Below, piece by piece: positions 28,601-37,912 of a stretch of DNA of 64,000 nucleotides (position 1 is its first letter; the number at the start of each line of letters is the position of its first letter). A program made the translations under genes and the position numbers. The DNA comes from Pseudoalteromonas sp. MM1 (lineage in GTDB: Bacteria > Pseudomonadota > Gammaproteobacteria > Enterobacterales > Alteromonadaceae): positions 496,001 through 560,000 of the forward strand of contig NZ_AP027922.1 of NCBI RefSeq assembly GCF_030296835.1. The letters are read 5' to 3'. The notes beneath the pieces are model-generated. The model ran no database searches. It saw only the letters and a list, made by a program, of their open reading frames with translations, and was not told the DNA's origin.

Positions 28601-29727
28601 TGAAAAAAATTATTCATATTTCTACAGGTTTAGAAAATGGTGGAGCAGAAGGCGTTTTGTACAGGCTCTGTAAAGGAGATAAGCACAATACACATGTTGT
28701 GGTTTCGTTAATTGGTAGGGGTAAATACGCTGACTTATTGGAGGCTGAGGGGATTAGTGTTTACTGTCTCAATATGCCATCAGGAAGAGTTTCTATTAAT
28801 GGCTTATTTAACTTGTATAAATTAATTAAACAGCAAAATGCAGACGTAATACAGACATGGATGTATCACGCCGATTTAATTGGTGGGATAGTTGCTAAGT
28901 TAGCTCGAGCAAAATCAATTTACTGGAATGTGCGACATTCAACAATAGAAGTAGAACACTCTAAAAAAGCGCTCGTACTGGTCGCTAAAGCCTGCTCAAT
29001 ACTTTCTAAATGGGTCCCTAAAAAAATTATTTATTGTGCGGAACAGGCTAAAGCTACCCACGAGGAGTTAGGTTACGATAGTTCAAAGTCGATAGTCATT
29101 GGCAATGGCTACGATTTAGATTTATTTACAGTCAATAACGCTGGGGCAAGTATATTCCGTAATAGTATTGGCCTTGAGCAATCTAAATTGCTTTTAGGTA
29201 TGATTGGCAGGTATAACCCACAAAAAGATCATCACAATTTATTACAAGCGCTTAGCTTAGTAAAAAAAGCTGGTTATAAATTTAAATGCGTTTTAATAGG
29301 GCGAGAAATAGAGAGAAATAATCAGATTTTATTTGAGCAGGTTGATAACTTAAAATTAACAGAAGAAGTTATTTTTTTAGGTCAAAGAACCGATATACCT
29401 CACATAATGAATGCTCTCGATATAAATGTTTTAGCTTCCTCTTTTGGTGAGGGGTTTCCAAATGTTTTAGCTGAGGCTATGGCTTGCGGAACACCATGTG
29501 TAACAACAAACGTTGGAGATGCAGGGCTTATTGTAAAGTCGACGGGTTGGGTTGTAAGCCCTAGAAATTATAATGAATTAGCTGACGCTATTATTAGCGC
29601 TATTAAAGAAAAAGAATTACAAAATGAAAAATGGTTAAATCGTTCAAAGGAATGTAGAAAAAGGGTTGAAGATAATTTCAGTATTAACTCAATGATTAAT
29701 AACTACCACGCAGCTTGGTCAAAATAG
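28600..29727 (+). CDS. Glycosyltransferase, GT4 family
   Basis: 375 residues from the ATG that overlaps the wzy stop. The longer frame upstream would add nine residues inside wzy and is unlikely. The N-terminus is IIHISTGLENGGAEGVLYRL (GGAE). The donor domain has LGMIGRYNPQKDHHNLLQAL, IFLGQRTDIPHIMNALDIN, and SSFGEGFPNVLAEAMACGTP with GDAGLIV, all standard GT4. It is probably one of four enzymes building the first repeat unit. Confidence 0.92.
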   Translation: MKKIIHISTGLENGGAEGVLYRLCKGDKHNTHVVVSLIGRGKYADLLEAEGISVYCLNMPSGRVSINGLFNLYKLIKQQNADVIQTWMYHADLIGGIVAKLARAKSIYWNVRHSTIEVEHSKKALVLVAKACSILSKWVPKKIIYCAEQAKATHEELGYDSSKSIVIGNGYDLDLFTVNNAGASIFRNSIGLEQSKLLLGMIGRYNPQKDHHNLLQALSLVKKAGYKFKCVLIGREIERNNQILFEQVDNLKLTEEVIFLGQRTDIPHIMNALDINVLASSFGEGFPNVLAEAMACGTPCVTTNVGDAGLIVKSTGWVVSPRNYNELADAIISAIKEKELQNEKWLNRSKECRKRVEDNFSINSMINNYHAAWSK

Positions 29728-29822
29728 TTGATTTATTCATTACCTGCACCTGTATTTATATAATTCAAACGAGTAAGAAAATATTAAAACTTTTTCAAAT
29801 TATCAACTTAGGGATAGAGCTA

Positions 29823-30962
29823 ATGCCTAAACTTTTATTTTTAGTTAATGTGGACTGGTTCTTTATTTCACACCGCTTACCTATAGCGCAAGAAGCGCTT
29901 AAGCAAGGATATTCAGTCACTATAGCTTGTCATTTTACCGAGCATAAGCAAGCGCTAAAAGAGATGGGCTTTAACGTTGTTGAACTACCGTTCACCCGCA
30001 GTGGTGGCAGCATAGGCAATGAATTTAAAACACTCAAAGCTATACGTAATTTAATAAAGCAAGAGCAGCCATCTGTTATCCATGCAGTAACTATAAAGCC
30101 TGTTTTATACGCTGGGTTAGTACTAAAAACAATTAAACAAAAAATACCATTTGTAGCTGCTATATCAGGCTTGGGCTATGTATTTACTGCAAGTACATTT
30201 AGAGCAAAGCTAACTAAATTTATAGCATCCATGGTATATAAAGTTGCGTTAGCGCACAAAAATAAAACCGTTATCTTTCAAAATAGATCGGATGAAAAAA
30301 TACTAACAGAAGTCGCTAATCTTAAGGCTTGCGATAAAGTGCTTATTAAAGGCTCTGGGGCTGACTTATCTGTTTATAATCACATCCCTGAAATAAACCG
30401 CCCGCACATTAAAATCGCAATGGCATGTCGTTTATTACGAGAAAAAGGTGTTTATCAATATATAGAGGCTGCTAAAGCGGTTAAAACCCAGTTTCCTAAT
30501 ACACAGTTTTTGCTTATAGGAACGCCGGACCCAGAAAACCCAAATACAATAAAGCAATCTGAAATCGATAAATGGGTAGATGAGGGAATAATTGACTATT
30601 TAGGCCACCGCAGCGACATTCCAAATATTTTCTCTGATGTAAATATTGTTTCTCTTCCATCATTTTATGGTGAGGGAGTACCAAAAGTACTCATTGAAGC
30701 TGCAGCATGTGGTAGAGCTATAGTAACGACTACAAACCCAGGTTGTAATGACGCAATTATAGACAACGAAACAGGACTCGCAGTACCCCCAATGGATGGG
30801 CAGTCACTTGCTAATGCATTTATTCAATTAATCAATAGCCCTGAACAACGTATTGAAATGGGGATTAAAGCCAGAGTATTTGCAGAAAAAGAGTTTGATG
30901 TTAAAGCTGTAGTGGATTCTCACATCAAAATATATAAAGGATTGCTGGATAATAAACTATGA
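29823..30962 (+). CDS. Glycosyltransferase, GT4 family (PglA-like)
   Basis: 379 residues. I place the start at 29823, where AGGGATAGAGC lies just upstream and the protein begins MPKLLFLVNVDWFFISHRLP, a normal GT4 start (FxSHRLP). The open frame begins 108 bases earlier but the extra residues are not protein-like. Motifs are HAVTIKPVLYAGLV, AISGLGYVFTAS, the donor domain AMACRLLREKGVYQYIEAAK, YLGHRSDIPNIFSDVNI and PSFYGEGVPKVLIEAAACGR. The family includes transferases that add the second sugar to Und-PP-6-deoxy-HexNAc, which fits the PglC/WbpK/WbpM genes that follow. Donor identity is inferred only. Confidence 0.9.
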   Translation: MPKLLFLVNVDWFFISHRLPIAQEALKQGYSVTIACHFTEHKQALKEMGFNVVELPFTRSGGSIGNEFKTLKAIRNLIKQEQPSVIHAVTIKPVLYAGLVLKTIKQKIPFVAAISGLGYVFTASTFRAKLTKFIASMVYKVALAHKNKTVIFQNRSDEKILTEVANLKACDKVLIKGSGADLSVYNHIPEINRPHIKIAMACRLLREKGVYQYIEAAKAVKTQFPNTQFLLIGTPDPENPNTIKQSEIDKWVDEGIIDYLGHRSDIPNIFSDVNIVSLPSFYGEGVPKVLIEAAACGRAIVTTTNPGCNDAIIDNETGLAVPPMDGQSLANAFIQLINSPEQRIEMGIKARVFAEKEFDVKAVVDSHIKIYKGLLDNKL

Positions 30963-31876
30963 TCGCTATTACTGGTTATAGTGGCTTTGTTGGTACAGAG
31001 CTACTAAAAAAAATAAACACCGAAGAGTGCGTGTTATTAGGGCGCAAGCCAATTACGGGTAGCTACAAACATCAATTTTTTGATCTTAGTAACCCAGTTC
31101 AAGATTTAGATTTAAGTGAAGTTAAAGTGCTTATTCATTGCGCCGCTCGCGTACATATAATGGATGATAACTCAGCAAATCCAATAGATGAATTTAGAGC
31201 TGTAAATACAAAAGGAACCTTAAATTTAGCTTCTCAAGCAGCTAAAGCAGGTGTAAAGCGATTTATATTTATAAGTACTATTAAAGTAAATGGCGAAAGC
31301 ACGACAGGTCGTAAGCCTTTTAATGAACAAGAATGCGCCCCAGAAGATCCATATGGCATTTCAAAAGCAGAGGCTGAGCAGCAATTGCTCGCTTTAGGGC
31401 AACAAACGGGGATGGAAATAGTAATAATAAGGCCACCTTTAGTATATGGAGAAGGTGTAAAGGCTAACTTTGCATCTTTAATGCGTTTAGTTAATAAAGG
31501 TTTTCCTCTACCTTTTAGATCAATAAATAACAATAAAAGAAGCTTAGTATCTGTTTATAATTTAGTTGATCTTATAAAAGTGTGTGTTGAACACCCCAAT
31601 GCGGCTAATCAAGTGTTTTTAGTAAGTGATGATCATGACCTTTCTACTGCCGAAATGGTACAATTAATGGCTAAGGTGCAGGGTAAGTCAAACTTAACAC
31701 TCCCAATTCCAACAACGTTATTTTCACTCGCTGGTAAAGTATTAGGAAAAAAACAAATTGTTGATAGGTTAATAGGGTCACTACAAGTTGATATCACGCA
31801 CACCAAAAAAACACTCAATTGGGTACCTCCATACTCAGTTGAAAATAGCTTTAAATTATCTGCAAAAATTAAATAG
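30959..31876 (+). CDS. NAD-dependent sugar-nucleotide reductase/epimerase (WbpK/WbpV-like)
   Basis: 305 residues, extended SDR. The N-terminus is IAITGYSGFVGTELL (GxxGxxG), with IHCAARVHIMDD, STIKVNGEST, PYGISKAEAE (YxxxK) and IRPPLVYGEGVKANF. This matches the 4-reductases that turn UDP-4-keto-6-deoxy-GlcNAc into UDP-QuiNAc or UDP-FucNAc. It precedes a PglC-like transferase and a WbpM-like dehydratase, exactly the enzymes needed before and after it. Whether the product is QuiNAc or FucNAc cannot be decided from sequence. The start overlaps the previous stop (ATGA). Confidence 0.85.
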   Translation: MIAITGYSGFVGTELLKKINTEECVLLGRKPITGSYKHQFFDLSNPVQDLDLSEVKVLIHCAARVHIMDDNSANPIDEFRAVNTKGTLNLASQAAKAGVKRFIFISTIKVNGESTTGRKPFNEQECAPEDPYGISKAEAEQQLLALGQQTGMEIVIIRPPLVYGEGVKANFASLMRLVNKGFPLPFRSINNNKRSLVSVYNLVDLIKVCVEHPNAANQVFLVSDDHDLSTAEMVQLMAKVQGKSNLTLPIPTTLFSLAGKVLGKKQIVDRLIGSLQVDITHTKKTLNWVPPYSVENSFKLSAKIK

Positions 31877-31884
31877 GTTAATTA

Positions 31885-32433
31885 ATGATTCGTACGCTCG
31901 ATATTTTGTTTTCATTAGTGGGTTTGGTACTTACTATGCCATTTTTAATTATTTTATATATTATTGGCCTATTTGATACCGGCTCGCCACTTTTTATGCA
32001 AGAGCGCGTTGGCCGTAATAAAAACCCGTTTACTTTAGTTAAATTTAGAACAATGACCGTAGATACAGCCTCTGTAGCGAGTCACTTAGCTAGTACAGCG
32101 TCTATTACACCCTTTGGTGGCTTTTTACGTAAAACAAAGTTAGATGAACTACCGCAGCTTTGGAATGTACTTAAAGGTGAGATGAGCTTAGTTGGGCCTC
32201 GCCCAGGGTTATTTAATCAAGAAGAGCTAACACAAGCTCGCGATGCTAAAAATATATACGATGTGCGCCCAGGTATAACAGGCTTAGCACAAGTAAACGA
32301 AATAGATATGTCTACTCCAGAACTACTAGCTGAAACTGATGCAAAAATGATCGCCACACTTAACCTAAAATACTACTTCACTTATATACTACAAACCGTC
32401 ACAGGAAGTGGCAGTGGCGATAGGGTAAAATAG
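31885..32433 (+). CDS. Small initiating sugar-phosphate transferase (PglC/WbpL-function, monotopic PGT)
   Basis: 182 residues, one re-entrant hydrophobic helix at the N-terminus ([20 protein letters not shown]) and the bacterial sugar-transferase core: [47 protein letters not shown] and [12 protein letters not shown]. This is the minimal monotopic phosphoglycosyl transferase (PglC type) that moves a sugar-1-phosphate from UDP-sugar to undecaprenyl phosphate. It starts the first glycan, most likely with the 6-deoxy-HexNAc made by its neighbours. Slightly shorter than PglC (about 200). Confidence 0.92.
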   Translation: MIRTLDILFSLVGLVLTMPFLIILYIIGLFDTGSPLFMQERVGRNKNPFTLVKFRTMTVDTASVASHLASTASITPFGGFLRKTKLDELPQLWNVLKGEMSLVGPRPGLFNQEELTQARDAKNIYDVRPGITGLAQVNEIDMSTPELLAETDAKMIATLNLKYYFTYILQTVTGSGSGDRVK

Positions 32434-32593
32434 CCAAATAACACACAAATTTACAAAAAGTAACCAAATACATAAAGACTATATAATCTTTTACATATAG
32501 TCTTTAACTATTAAGTGCAATAGTTGTTCATCTTGTAGTAAAATTGTAATCAATAGAATAGCAGTATCACTGCTAGCTTCAGGGAAATGTATT

Positions 32594-34528
32594 GTGTTTT
32601 TAAAATTCTTAGTTAACTTGCCTCGCCCCCAAAAAAGAGTTGTATCACTTGTTGTAGATAGCATTTTTATTATTGTCGCTTTTTGGCTCGCCTTTTTACT
32701 AAGGTTAGATAGCACGGCTGTTTTAAAAAATACACACACATGGATTCTACTGGCAACAGTATTACCCCTTAGCTTGTTCAGTTTTGTTAAGCTTGGCTTA
32801 TACCGGGCCGTGCTTCGTTATATGAATACACAAGCTATGTGGGCCATTATTGCTGGTGTAGTACTTTCTACAGTTTACTTAACCGTTTTGTCTTTCTTTT
32901 TAAGCGCACCTGTCCCGCGTACAGTACCGTTTATATATGCGAGCTTTTGTATTTTATTTGTAGGTGGAGCAAGGCTAACCGTACGCGCTGTGGTTGGGCA
33001 AATAACAATGCGCCGAAAAGAAGGGGTTATTATATACGGAGCGGGATCAGCGGGGCGCCAACTTGCAACTGCATTAGCTAATGGCCCAGAGTATTCGCCA
33101 GTTGCCTTTATAGATGATGATCCTAAAAAGCATTTATCGTTAATTCAGGGTATATGTGTGCATGCACCTTCACAAATAGCCGAAATTGCCAAACAAAAAT
33201 GCGCAAATAAAATTTTACTTGCCTTGCCAAGCACTTCAAGAAGCCGTCGAAAAGAGGTGCTTAACGCAATAGAAAAGTTCAAGCTACAAGTAATGACCGT
33301 ACCTGGGATGGCAGATATTGTTTCGGGCACGACTAACCTAGATGAAGTTAAAGATGTAGAGATAGACGATTTACTAGGTAGAGACTCTGTACAGCCTCGT
33401 CAAGATTTAATGTCGGCAAATATAGAAAACAAAGTAGTTATGGTTACAGGGGCTGGTGGCTCAATCGGCTCTGAACTGTGCAGACAAATAATTAAAAATA
33501 AGCCTACAAAAATTGTACTTTTTGAGCTTTCGGAGTTTGCTTTATACGCAATAGAGAAAGAGCTATCGGAGTACTGCAACGCAAATAATTTAAATATAGA
33601 AGTATTGCCAATATTAGGCTCAATACAAAATAAAAAGTTGGTTCAATCAACGTTCTCAACTTTTAACGTGCAAACTGTTTACCATGCAGCTGCCTATAAG
33701 CATGTACCATTAGTAGAGCACAACGTAGTTGAAGGTGTTCGTAATAATATTTACGGCACCTATAACGTAGCTACGGCAGCAATAAATGCAAAGGTAGACA
33801 CGTTTGTTCTTATATCAACCGATAAAGCCGTGCGCCCAACAAATATTATGGGCACTACAAAACGCATGGCCGAACTTGTGCTGCAAGGGTTGTCTGAGGT
33901 TCAAAATACCACACGTTTTACAATGGTACGCTTTGGTAATGTATTAGGGTCATCAGGCTCTGTTGTGCCACTGTTCAGAAAACAAATTAAAGCGGGCGGC
34001 CCAATAACATTAACTCACCAAGATATTACTCGTTACTTTATGACCATACCTGAAGCTGCTCAGCTTGTTATTCAAGCAGGAGCCATGGGGGTAGGTGGCG
34101 ATGTATTTGTGCTAGATATGGGCGAGCCAGTTAAAATTAAAGACTTAGCAACTAAAATGGTTCATTTGTCAGGGCTTGAAGTTAAGCACGAAAAGCGCCC
34201 AAATGGTGATATAGAAATAAAATGTACAGGTTTGCGCCCAGGCGAAAAGTTATTTGAAGAGCTGCTTATTGGCGACAATGTTATTGGCACTGACCACCCA
34301 AGAATTTTAAGTGCACAAGAGATAAAAATGCCATGGCATGAGCTAGAACCATTTTTGGGCAAATTAAAAGCAGCTTGTGATGATACAGACCACCCCCTAA
34401 TACGTAAACTGTTGTTGCAAGCACCCACTGCATTTTCTCCTACCGACGGAATATGCGACCTCAACTGGCAAGAAAAGCAAAATAGCCAAACCAATGTTAC
34501 CGCTTTACCCAAAGTAAGTGGCTCTTAA
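32594..34528 (+). CDS. Membrane-bound UDP-HexNAc 4,6-dehydratase (WbpM/FlaA1-like)
   Basis: 644 residues from a GTG with AGGGA 8 bases before it. The N-terminal 130 residues hold four transmembrane helices. A first Rossmann-like domain begins YGAGSAGRQLATALANGP (about residue 150), and the catalytic SDR domain begins VMVTGAGGSIGSELCRQII (about 280). The active-site stretch STDKAVRPTNIMGTTKR has Met in place of the usual Tyr, as expected for this large FlaA1/WbpM/CapD class. RPGEKLFEELL is the family C-terminal mark. It makes UDP-2-acetamido-2,6-dideoxy-hexos-4-ulose from UDP-GlcNAc for the reductase two genes upstream. It is the last gene of the locus, followed by a terminator. Confidence 0.93.
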   Translation: MFLKFLVNLPRPQKRVVSLVVDSIFIIVAFWLAFLLRLDSTAVLKNTHTWILLATVLPLSLFSFVKLGLYRAVLRYMNTQAMWAIIAGVVLSTVYLTVLSFFLSAPVPRTVPFIYASFCILFVGGARLTVRAVVGQITMRRKEGVIIYGAGSAGRQLATALANGPEYSPVAFIDDDPKKHLSLIQGICVHAPSQIAEIAKQKCANKILLALPSTSRSRRKEVLNAIEKFKLQVMTVPGMADIVSGTTNLDEVKDVEIDDLLGRDSVQPRQDLMSANIENKVVMVTGAGGSIGSELCRQIIKNKPTKIVLFELSEFALYAIEKELSEYCNANNLNIEVLPILGSIQNKKLVQSTFSTFNVQTVYHAAAYKHVPLVEHNVVEGVRNNIYGTYNVATAAINAKVDTFVLISTDKAVRPTNIMGTTKRMAELVLQGLSEVQNTTRFTMVRFGNVLGSSGSVVPLFRKQIKAGGPITLTHQDITRYFMTIPEAAQLVIQAGAMGVGGDVFVLDMGEPVKIKDLATKMVHLSGLEVKHEKRPNGDIEIKCTGLRPGEKLFEELLIGDNVIGTDHPRILSAQEIKMPWHELEPFLGKLKAACDDTDHPLIRKLLLQAPTAFSPTDGICDLNWQEKQNSQTNVTALPKVSGS

Positions 34529-34534
34529 AATGGC

Positions 34535-34572
34535 TAGGCTGCAATAGTTTAATAATTTGCAGCCTATTTGTT
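34535..34572 (+). terminator. Terminator closing the first polysaccharide locus
   Basis: Perfect 10-bp arms TAGGCTGCAA/TTGCAGCCTA with a 12-base loop, followed by TTTGTTTG, starting 7 bases after the stop of the WbpM-like gene. Confidence 0.75.
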
Positions 34573-34780
34573 TGAGCAAGCCTCACGTATAAATGTACTT
34601 TCAAGTTTGGTATATATTTATTGTGTTGTAGGCACCTTGCTTGCTGGCGCACTAAAAGCATCGCTTTTTATATATTTACCAAATTGCGTGAGCAAGCTTC
34701 ACGCCTTGGGGTTTATACTCGGTGTATATTGTGTTGTAGACGCACAGCTTGCTGGCGTTTAAAAGCGTAGCTTTTACAAA
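34573..34780. repeat. REP palindrome cluster downstream of the first locus
   Basis: Four units are readable. A degenerate inverted unit lies at 34573-34588. GTAG plus an imperfect hairpin GCACCTTGCTTGCTGGCGC is at 34628-34650. An inverted unit GCGTGAGCAAGCTTCACGC is at 34686-34704, and GTAG plus ACGCACAGCTTGCTGGCGT is at 34736-34758. The units alternate in orientation, and the forward ones have the 5' GTAG that marks REP elements mobilised by REP-associated tyrosine transposases. A remnant of such a transposase is next door. Confidence 0.75.
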
Positions 34781-34791
34781 TAAACACAACC

Positions 34792-35225
34792 TCAGTACGG
34801 ATATTTGCTTATGTTGTCTACTAACTTTGCGCGTAAAGGGTTCGCTACTATATACCTAGCTTGAGCTATTAAATCTTCATCACCTCTAATTTTGTGGTCA
34901 TAATAATTTGTTTGCCATATCTTCCCGTTTGTACCGTTATGCTTATTAAACCTATAAGTTGTAATATTCTTAAACTTTCTGACAAGGTTAGATAATTCTG
35001 AGCTACGATTTAATTGAAAAAGCCAACGTATATGATCAGGCATAATTACAAAGCAAATAGTGTTATGAGAATTACTTTTGAAAATAAAACAAGCTCTCTA
35101 GCTATCAACCGGGCATTTAAATAATTAGCAAACAATGGCTTACGGAAATCGCAACATAAAGTTATGGAATAAAAAGCATTAATGGTAGGGCACCTACCTT
35201 TTAAACGTTTATGCGTGTTAGCCAT
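34792..35225 (-). pseudogene. REP-associated tyrosine transposase (RAYT, Y1_Tnp), frameshifted
   Basis: On the minus strand a frame opens at ATG 35225 (preceded by AAAGGAATAAAAC) with MANTHKRLKGRCPTINAFYS, a typical RAYT start, and runs to about 35090. The reading then continues in another frame as SNSHNTICFVIMPDHIRWL down to NPLRAKLVDNISKYPY. A one-base loss in the A/T run near 35085-35094 explains the break. The HUH motif, normally HxH in MPxHIHxL, reads HIR, so a metal-ligand histidine is also lost. REP palindromes flank it on both sides, as for active RAYTs, so this is a dead former REP mobiliser. Confidence 0.8.
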
Positions 35226-35254
35226 ATAGTTTTATTCCTTTTTGTATCCTTTTC

Positions 35255-35275
35255 GCGCGAGCAAGCCTCACGCCT
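35255..35275. repeat. Inverted REP unit beside the transposase remnant
   Basis: GCGCGAGCAAGCCTCACGC followed by CTA is an inverted unit (its complement reads TAG plus hairpin) placed just upstream of the RAYT remnant and touching the end of the beta-CASP gene. Confidence 0.65.
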
Positions 35276-35276
35276 A

Positions 35277-36653
35277 TTAAGTTCCTATCTCAATTTTAAT
35301 CTCACTCCCCAATATTTCTTTATACTTACTTGCTAATGCGCGCTTTGCCTCATTATCGCCGTGCACAATTTTTATATGGCTTGGCTTTTTACGCATGCCG
35401 GTTACAAACTTAACTAACCCGTTTTGATCGGCATGGGCGCTGTAGCCGCTAATGGTATGCACCTGTGCATTAATTGTAATGCGTGTATTGTTTATAAAAA
35501 CATAGCCATTGCGGGGGCCATATTTTTGTATATCGCGGCCCAATGTACCGCGGCCTTGGTAGCCAACAAACAATACGTCGGTTGTTTTGTCACCTAAAAA
35601 ACGCTCTAGGTAGTTTACTATTCGCCCACCACTGCACATACCGCTGGCAGCTAAAATAATGGCAGGGGTTTGGCGCGAGGCTAAATAATTAATAATGGCG
35701 ATATGTTCACTATGGGTATCAACCGTGGTTAGGTTTTCAAAATCTAGCGGATGGCGGCCTTTGGCTACTTTACGTTTAGCCTCTGCATCCCATAAATGTT
35801 TAAATTTAATATATTGCTCGGTAAAATTGGCAGCCATGGGGGAGTCTAAAATTACATGAATTTTTCGCCAAGGCGATCCTTTAGCTGATTGATGTATTAG
35901 CTGTTCTAGTTCATAAAGTAGCTCTTGTGTACGGCCAATACTAAATGCCGGCACTAACACCACACCGTTATCTGCGACTGCGCGTTCAATTACGTTTTTT
36001 AGTGTTTGAGTGCGCTCTTTACGGCCTTGATGGTTTTTATCGCCGTAGGTTGACTCTATAACTAATGTGTCGGCTTTATAAGGAGGCTTTGGAGCCGGTA
36101 ACAGCGGCGTGTAAGGCGCACCTAAATCGCCCGAAAACACAACTCTATGGCTTCTATTACTCTTTGTATTAATGCCTATGTCTATTTCCACATAAGCTGA
36201 GCCTAATATATGCCCAGCACGCTGAAAGCGCGCTTTAGCTATTTGCTCGTTGGCGCAAGGTAGCGCAAACCAAGTATTAAAATTAACGGCAACAATACGC
36301 TTGTTTAACAAACTTAAGCACGCATTTATAATTTTTGTATCGCGGGTAACGCCTACTTTTAACGCATCTTCAATCACGAGTGGCAGCAAACTAGCTGAGG
36401 CAAGCGTAGTAAAAATAGGGCCTTTAAAACCCGTTGCTAATAAATAGGGGATTCGCCCCACGTGGTCAATATGGCAGTGCGTAACAATAAGCGCAGTAAT
36501 GTGCGTAACATTAAACTCTATTGATAAATCATCTTTTGCGTCTTCCCCCTGAAAAAGCCCGCAGTCTATTAGTATGCTGGTTTGGCTATTAATAACGAGC
36601 TCGTGGCACGAGCCTGTTACACCATTTACCGCTCCGTGGTGAAGTATTTGCAT
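35277..36653 (-). CDS. MBL-fold beta-CASP RNA metallohydrolase
   Basis: 458 residues. It has a complete metallo-beta-lactamase core: VNGVTGSCHELVINSQTS, LIDCGLFQG, zinc motif VTHCHIDHVGRIPYLL, AGHILGSAYVEI, FSGDLGAPYTPLLPAP and ESTYGDK. It also has the beta-CASP module (VPAFSIGRTQELLYELEQL, LDSPMAANFTEQY, AASGMCSGGRIVNYLERFLG) and the final histidine in SGYSAHADQNGL. Such enzymes are endo- or 5'-exoribonucleases related to CPSF-73. Bacterial stand-alone versions are often annotated as MBL-fold RNA metallo-hydrolases. It is not part of the glycan loci by function. It lies alone on the minus strand in a repeat-rich boundary. Confidence 0.92.
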   Translation of the reverse strand: MQILHHGAVNGVTGSCHELVINSQTSILIDCGLFQGEDAKDDLSIEFNVTHITALIVTHCHIDHVGRIPYLLATGFKGPIFTTLASASLLPLVIEDALKVGVTRDTKIINACLSLLNKRIVAVNFNTWFALPCANEQIAKARFQRAGHILGSAYVEIDIGINTKSNRSHRVVFSGDLGAPYTPLLPAPKPPYKADTLVIESTYGDKNHQGRKERTQTLKNVIERAVADNGVVLVPAFSIGRTQELLYELEQLIHQSAKGSPWRKIHVILDSPMAANFTEQYIKFKHLWDAEAKRKVAKGRHPLDFENLTTVDTHSEHIAIINYLASRQTPAIILAASGMCSGGRIVNYLERFLGDKTTDVLFVGYQGRGTLGRDIQKYGPRNGYVFINNTRITINAQVHTISGYSAHADQNGLVKFVTGMRKKPSHIKIVHGDNEAKRALASKYKEILGSEIKIEIGT

Positions 36654-37266
36654 AAGTATCTTTATTTAGTTTTTTAAGAGTAAAGTTAAAAGTAGGGCTA
36701 AACAGTAATTTAAGCAAAACTTAGGTGTATTGTTATTGAAGGAGCCTTGCTTAGTAACACTCTTAGGCATTATGTGACGTTTAAATAATAAAGCTAAACG
36801 TGAGGTAAACTCGCTGCTACTTGTAAGTATTGATTTACTTATCTTTGCCCAATGGGATTTTAGTGATTTATTCACAAAGAGGACAAGAGACGCTGCGTTA
36901 TAGAGTAGTAAGAATATATAATTGCTTTTGCATAATCATTGCTCATTTACTCCTCTTTTTCTTCTCCTTGTGCAATAGCCTTTTAAGCTATTAATTTATA
37001 AATAGGGTAGCCTTGTAGGCGCTTTGCTTGCTGGCGCACTTAGGCTTTATATCGCGTTTAAATAGTAAGCCTAAGCGCGTATTTTAAGCTAGGTTTAGAT
37101 TATATAAACAGCAATAGCTACAACAAATATAATGGCTGCTGTTAACAAAGTAAGTGCGTATTTACCTTAAACGGCTATTTACTTAAGAAACTTAAATTGT
37201 TTATAATCAGTTGCTGTTAAAAATAATGTTGTGTTTGTTGCAATTGTGTATGAAGTAAGGATTGCT
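36654..37266. other. Repeat-bearing intergenic region between the beta-CASP gene and rfaH
   Basis: No convincing gene. A 69-codon minus-strand frame at 36666-36875 lacks a ribosome site and is built from repeat sequence. The region holds modules that recur at 38205-38345 (TTCACAAAGAGG with ACGCTGCG, CTCGCTGCTACTT, CTCATTTA-TCCTCTTTT) and one REP unit, GTAG plus GCGCTTTGCTTGCTGGCGC at 37015-37037. The promoter of rfaH presumably lies at 37130-37250 but is not clear. Confidence 0.55.
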
Positions 37267-37749
37267 GTGAAAAGTTGGTATTTAGTTACATGTAAACCTC
37301 GCCAAGAAGAGCGAGCAGCCACCAACTTACTTAATCAAGGCATTGAAGTTTTTTATCCAAAATTAACCACAGAAAAACTCATCAAAGGCAGGCGAACTGT
37401 TAAACAGTCTGCTCTATTTCCAAACTACTTATTTATTTGCTTAGAGTCTCAAAACGGTAACTTTTCTGCTGTAAAAAATACGCGCGGCATAAATGGCTTT
37501 GTATCTTATGGCACCCGTTACCAAATAGTACCAGAAGCTCTAATAGAGCAACTTAAATACGAACGCACAAGCTCTGCCGAATCAACAATACCAAAAGCAG
37601 GCGACACAGTAAGCGTACATAACAATACATTTAATAACGTTGCAGCAATATACAAAGAGCCCGACGGCGATATGCGCAGTATTTTACTTATTAACTTACT
37701 TAATCAAAAAATCGAAGTAAGTGTTGAGAATAAAGATATTACGCAATGA
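37267..37749 (+). CDS. rfaH: Transcription anti-termination factor RfaH (NusG paralogue)
   Basis: 160 residues from a GTG at 37267, with AAGGA 5 bases before it. This gives the family start VKSWYLVTCKPRQEERAATN (W-Y-x-x-x-x-K-P-x-Q/E). The frame upstream of the GTG is not protein-like. The NGN domain continues with GIEVFYPKLTTEKLIKGRRT, SALFPNYLFICL and TRGINGFVSYGTRYQIVP; a KOW-like C-terminus follows (KAGDTVSVHNNTFNNVAAIY). RfaH rides on RNA polymerase from ops sites and prevents Rho termination and pausing in long surface-polysaccharide operons. Its place right before the wza-wzb-wzc locus suggests that this operon, and perhaps the one upstream, is its target. Confidence 0.94.
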   Translation: MKSWYLVTCKPRQEERAATNLLNQGIEVFYPKLTTEKLIKGRRTVKQSALFPNYLFICLESQNGNFSAVKNTRGINGFVSYGTRYQIVPEALIEQLKYERTSSAESTIPKAGDTVSVHNNTFNNVAAIYKEPDGDMRSILLINLLNQKIEVSVENKDITQ

Positions 37750-37764
37750 AGATTAAAGGCGAAA

Positions 37765-37832
37765 GGTTAAAGGTAAAGGTTAAAGGTAAAGGTTAAAGGT
37801 AAAGGTTAAAGGTAAAGGTTAAAGGTAAAGGT
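37765..37832. repeat. 13-bp tandem array (GGTTAAAGGTAAA)
   Basis: About five exact copies of GGTTAAAGGTAAA begin 16 bases after rfaH. Related G-G-T-T-A-A-A units occur around the four-helix-bundle gene at 61.6-62.2 kb. Confidence 0.9.
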
Positions 37833-37900
37833 TTAACCGAAGTAACGCCTTTGCACCTAAAAAGTTAAGAAATACCAGTACGTAGGAACTGCAACCTAGG

Positions 37901-37912
37901 GGCGGAAGCGTG
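37901..37912 (+). promoter_or_regulatory. ops-like 12-mer upstream of wza
   Basis: GGCGGAAGCGTG differs from the E. coli ops consensus GGCGGTAGCGTG at one base, the T at position 6. It is on the coding strand, after rfaH and before wza. It overlaps the start of a 21-bp direct repeat (37909-37929 and 37984-38004), so chance origin is possible, and the T it lacks is a base contacted by RfaH in E. coli. Confidence 0.3.

Noticed and set aside
36666..36875. 69-codon minus-strand frame upstream of the beta-CASP gene
   Set aside because: GTG start without a ribosome site, built from intergenic repeat sequence, no recognisable domain.
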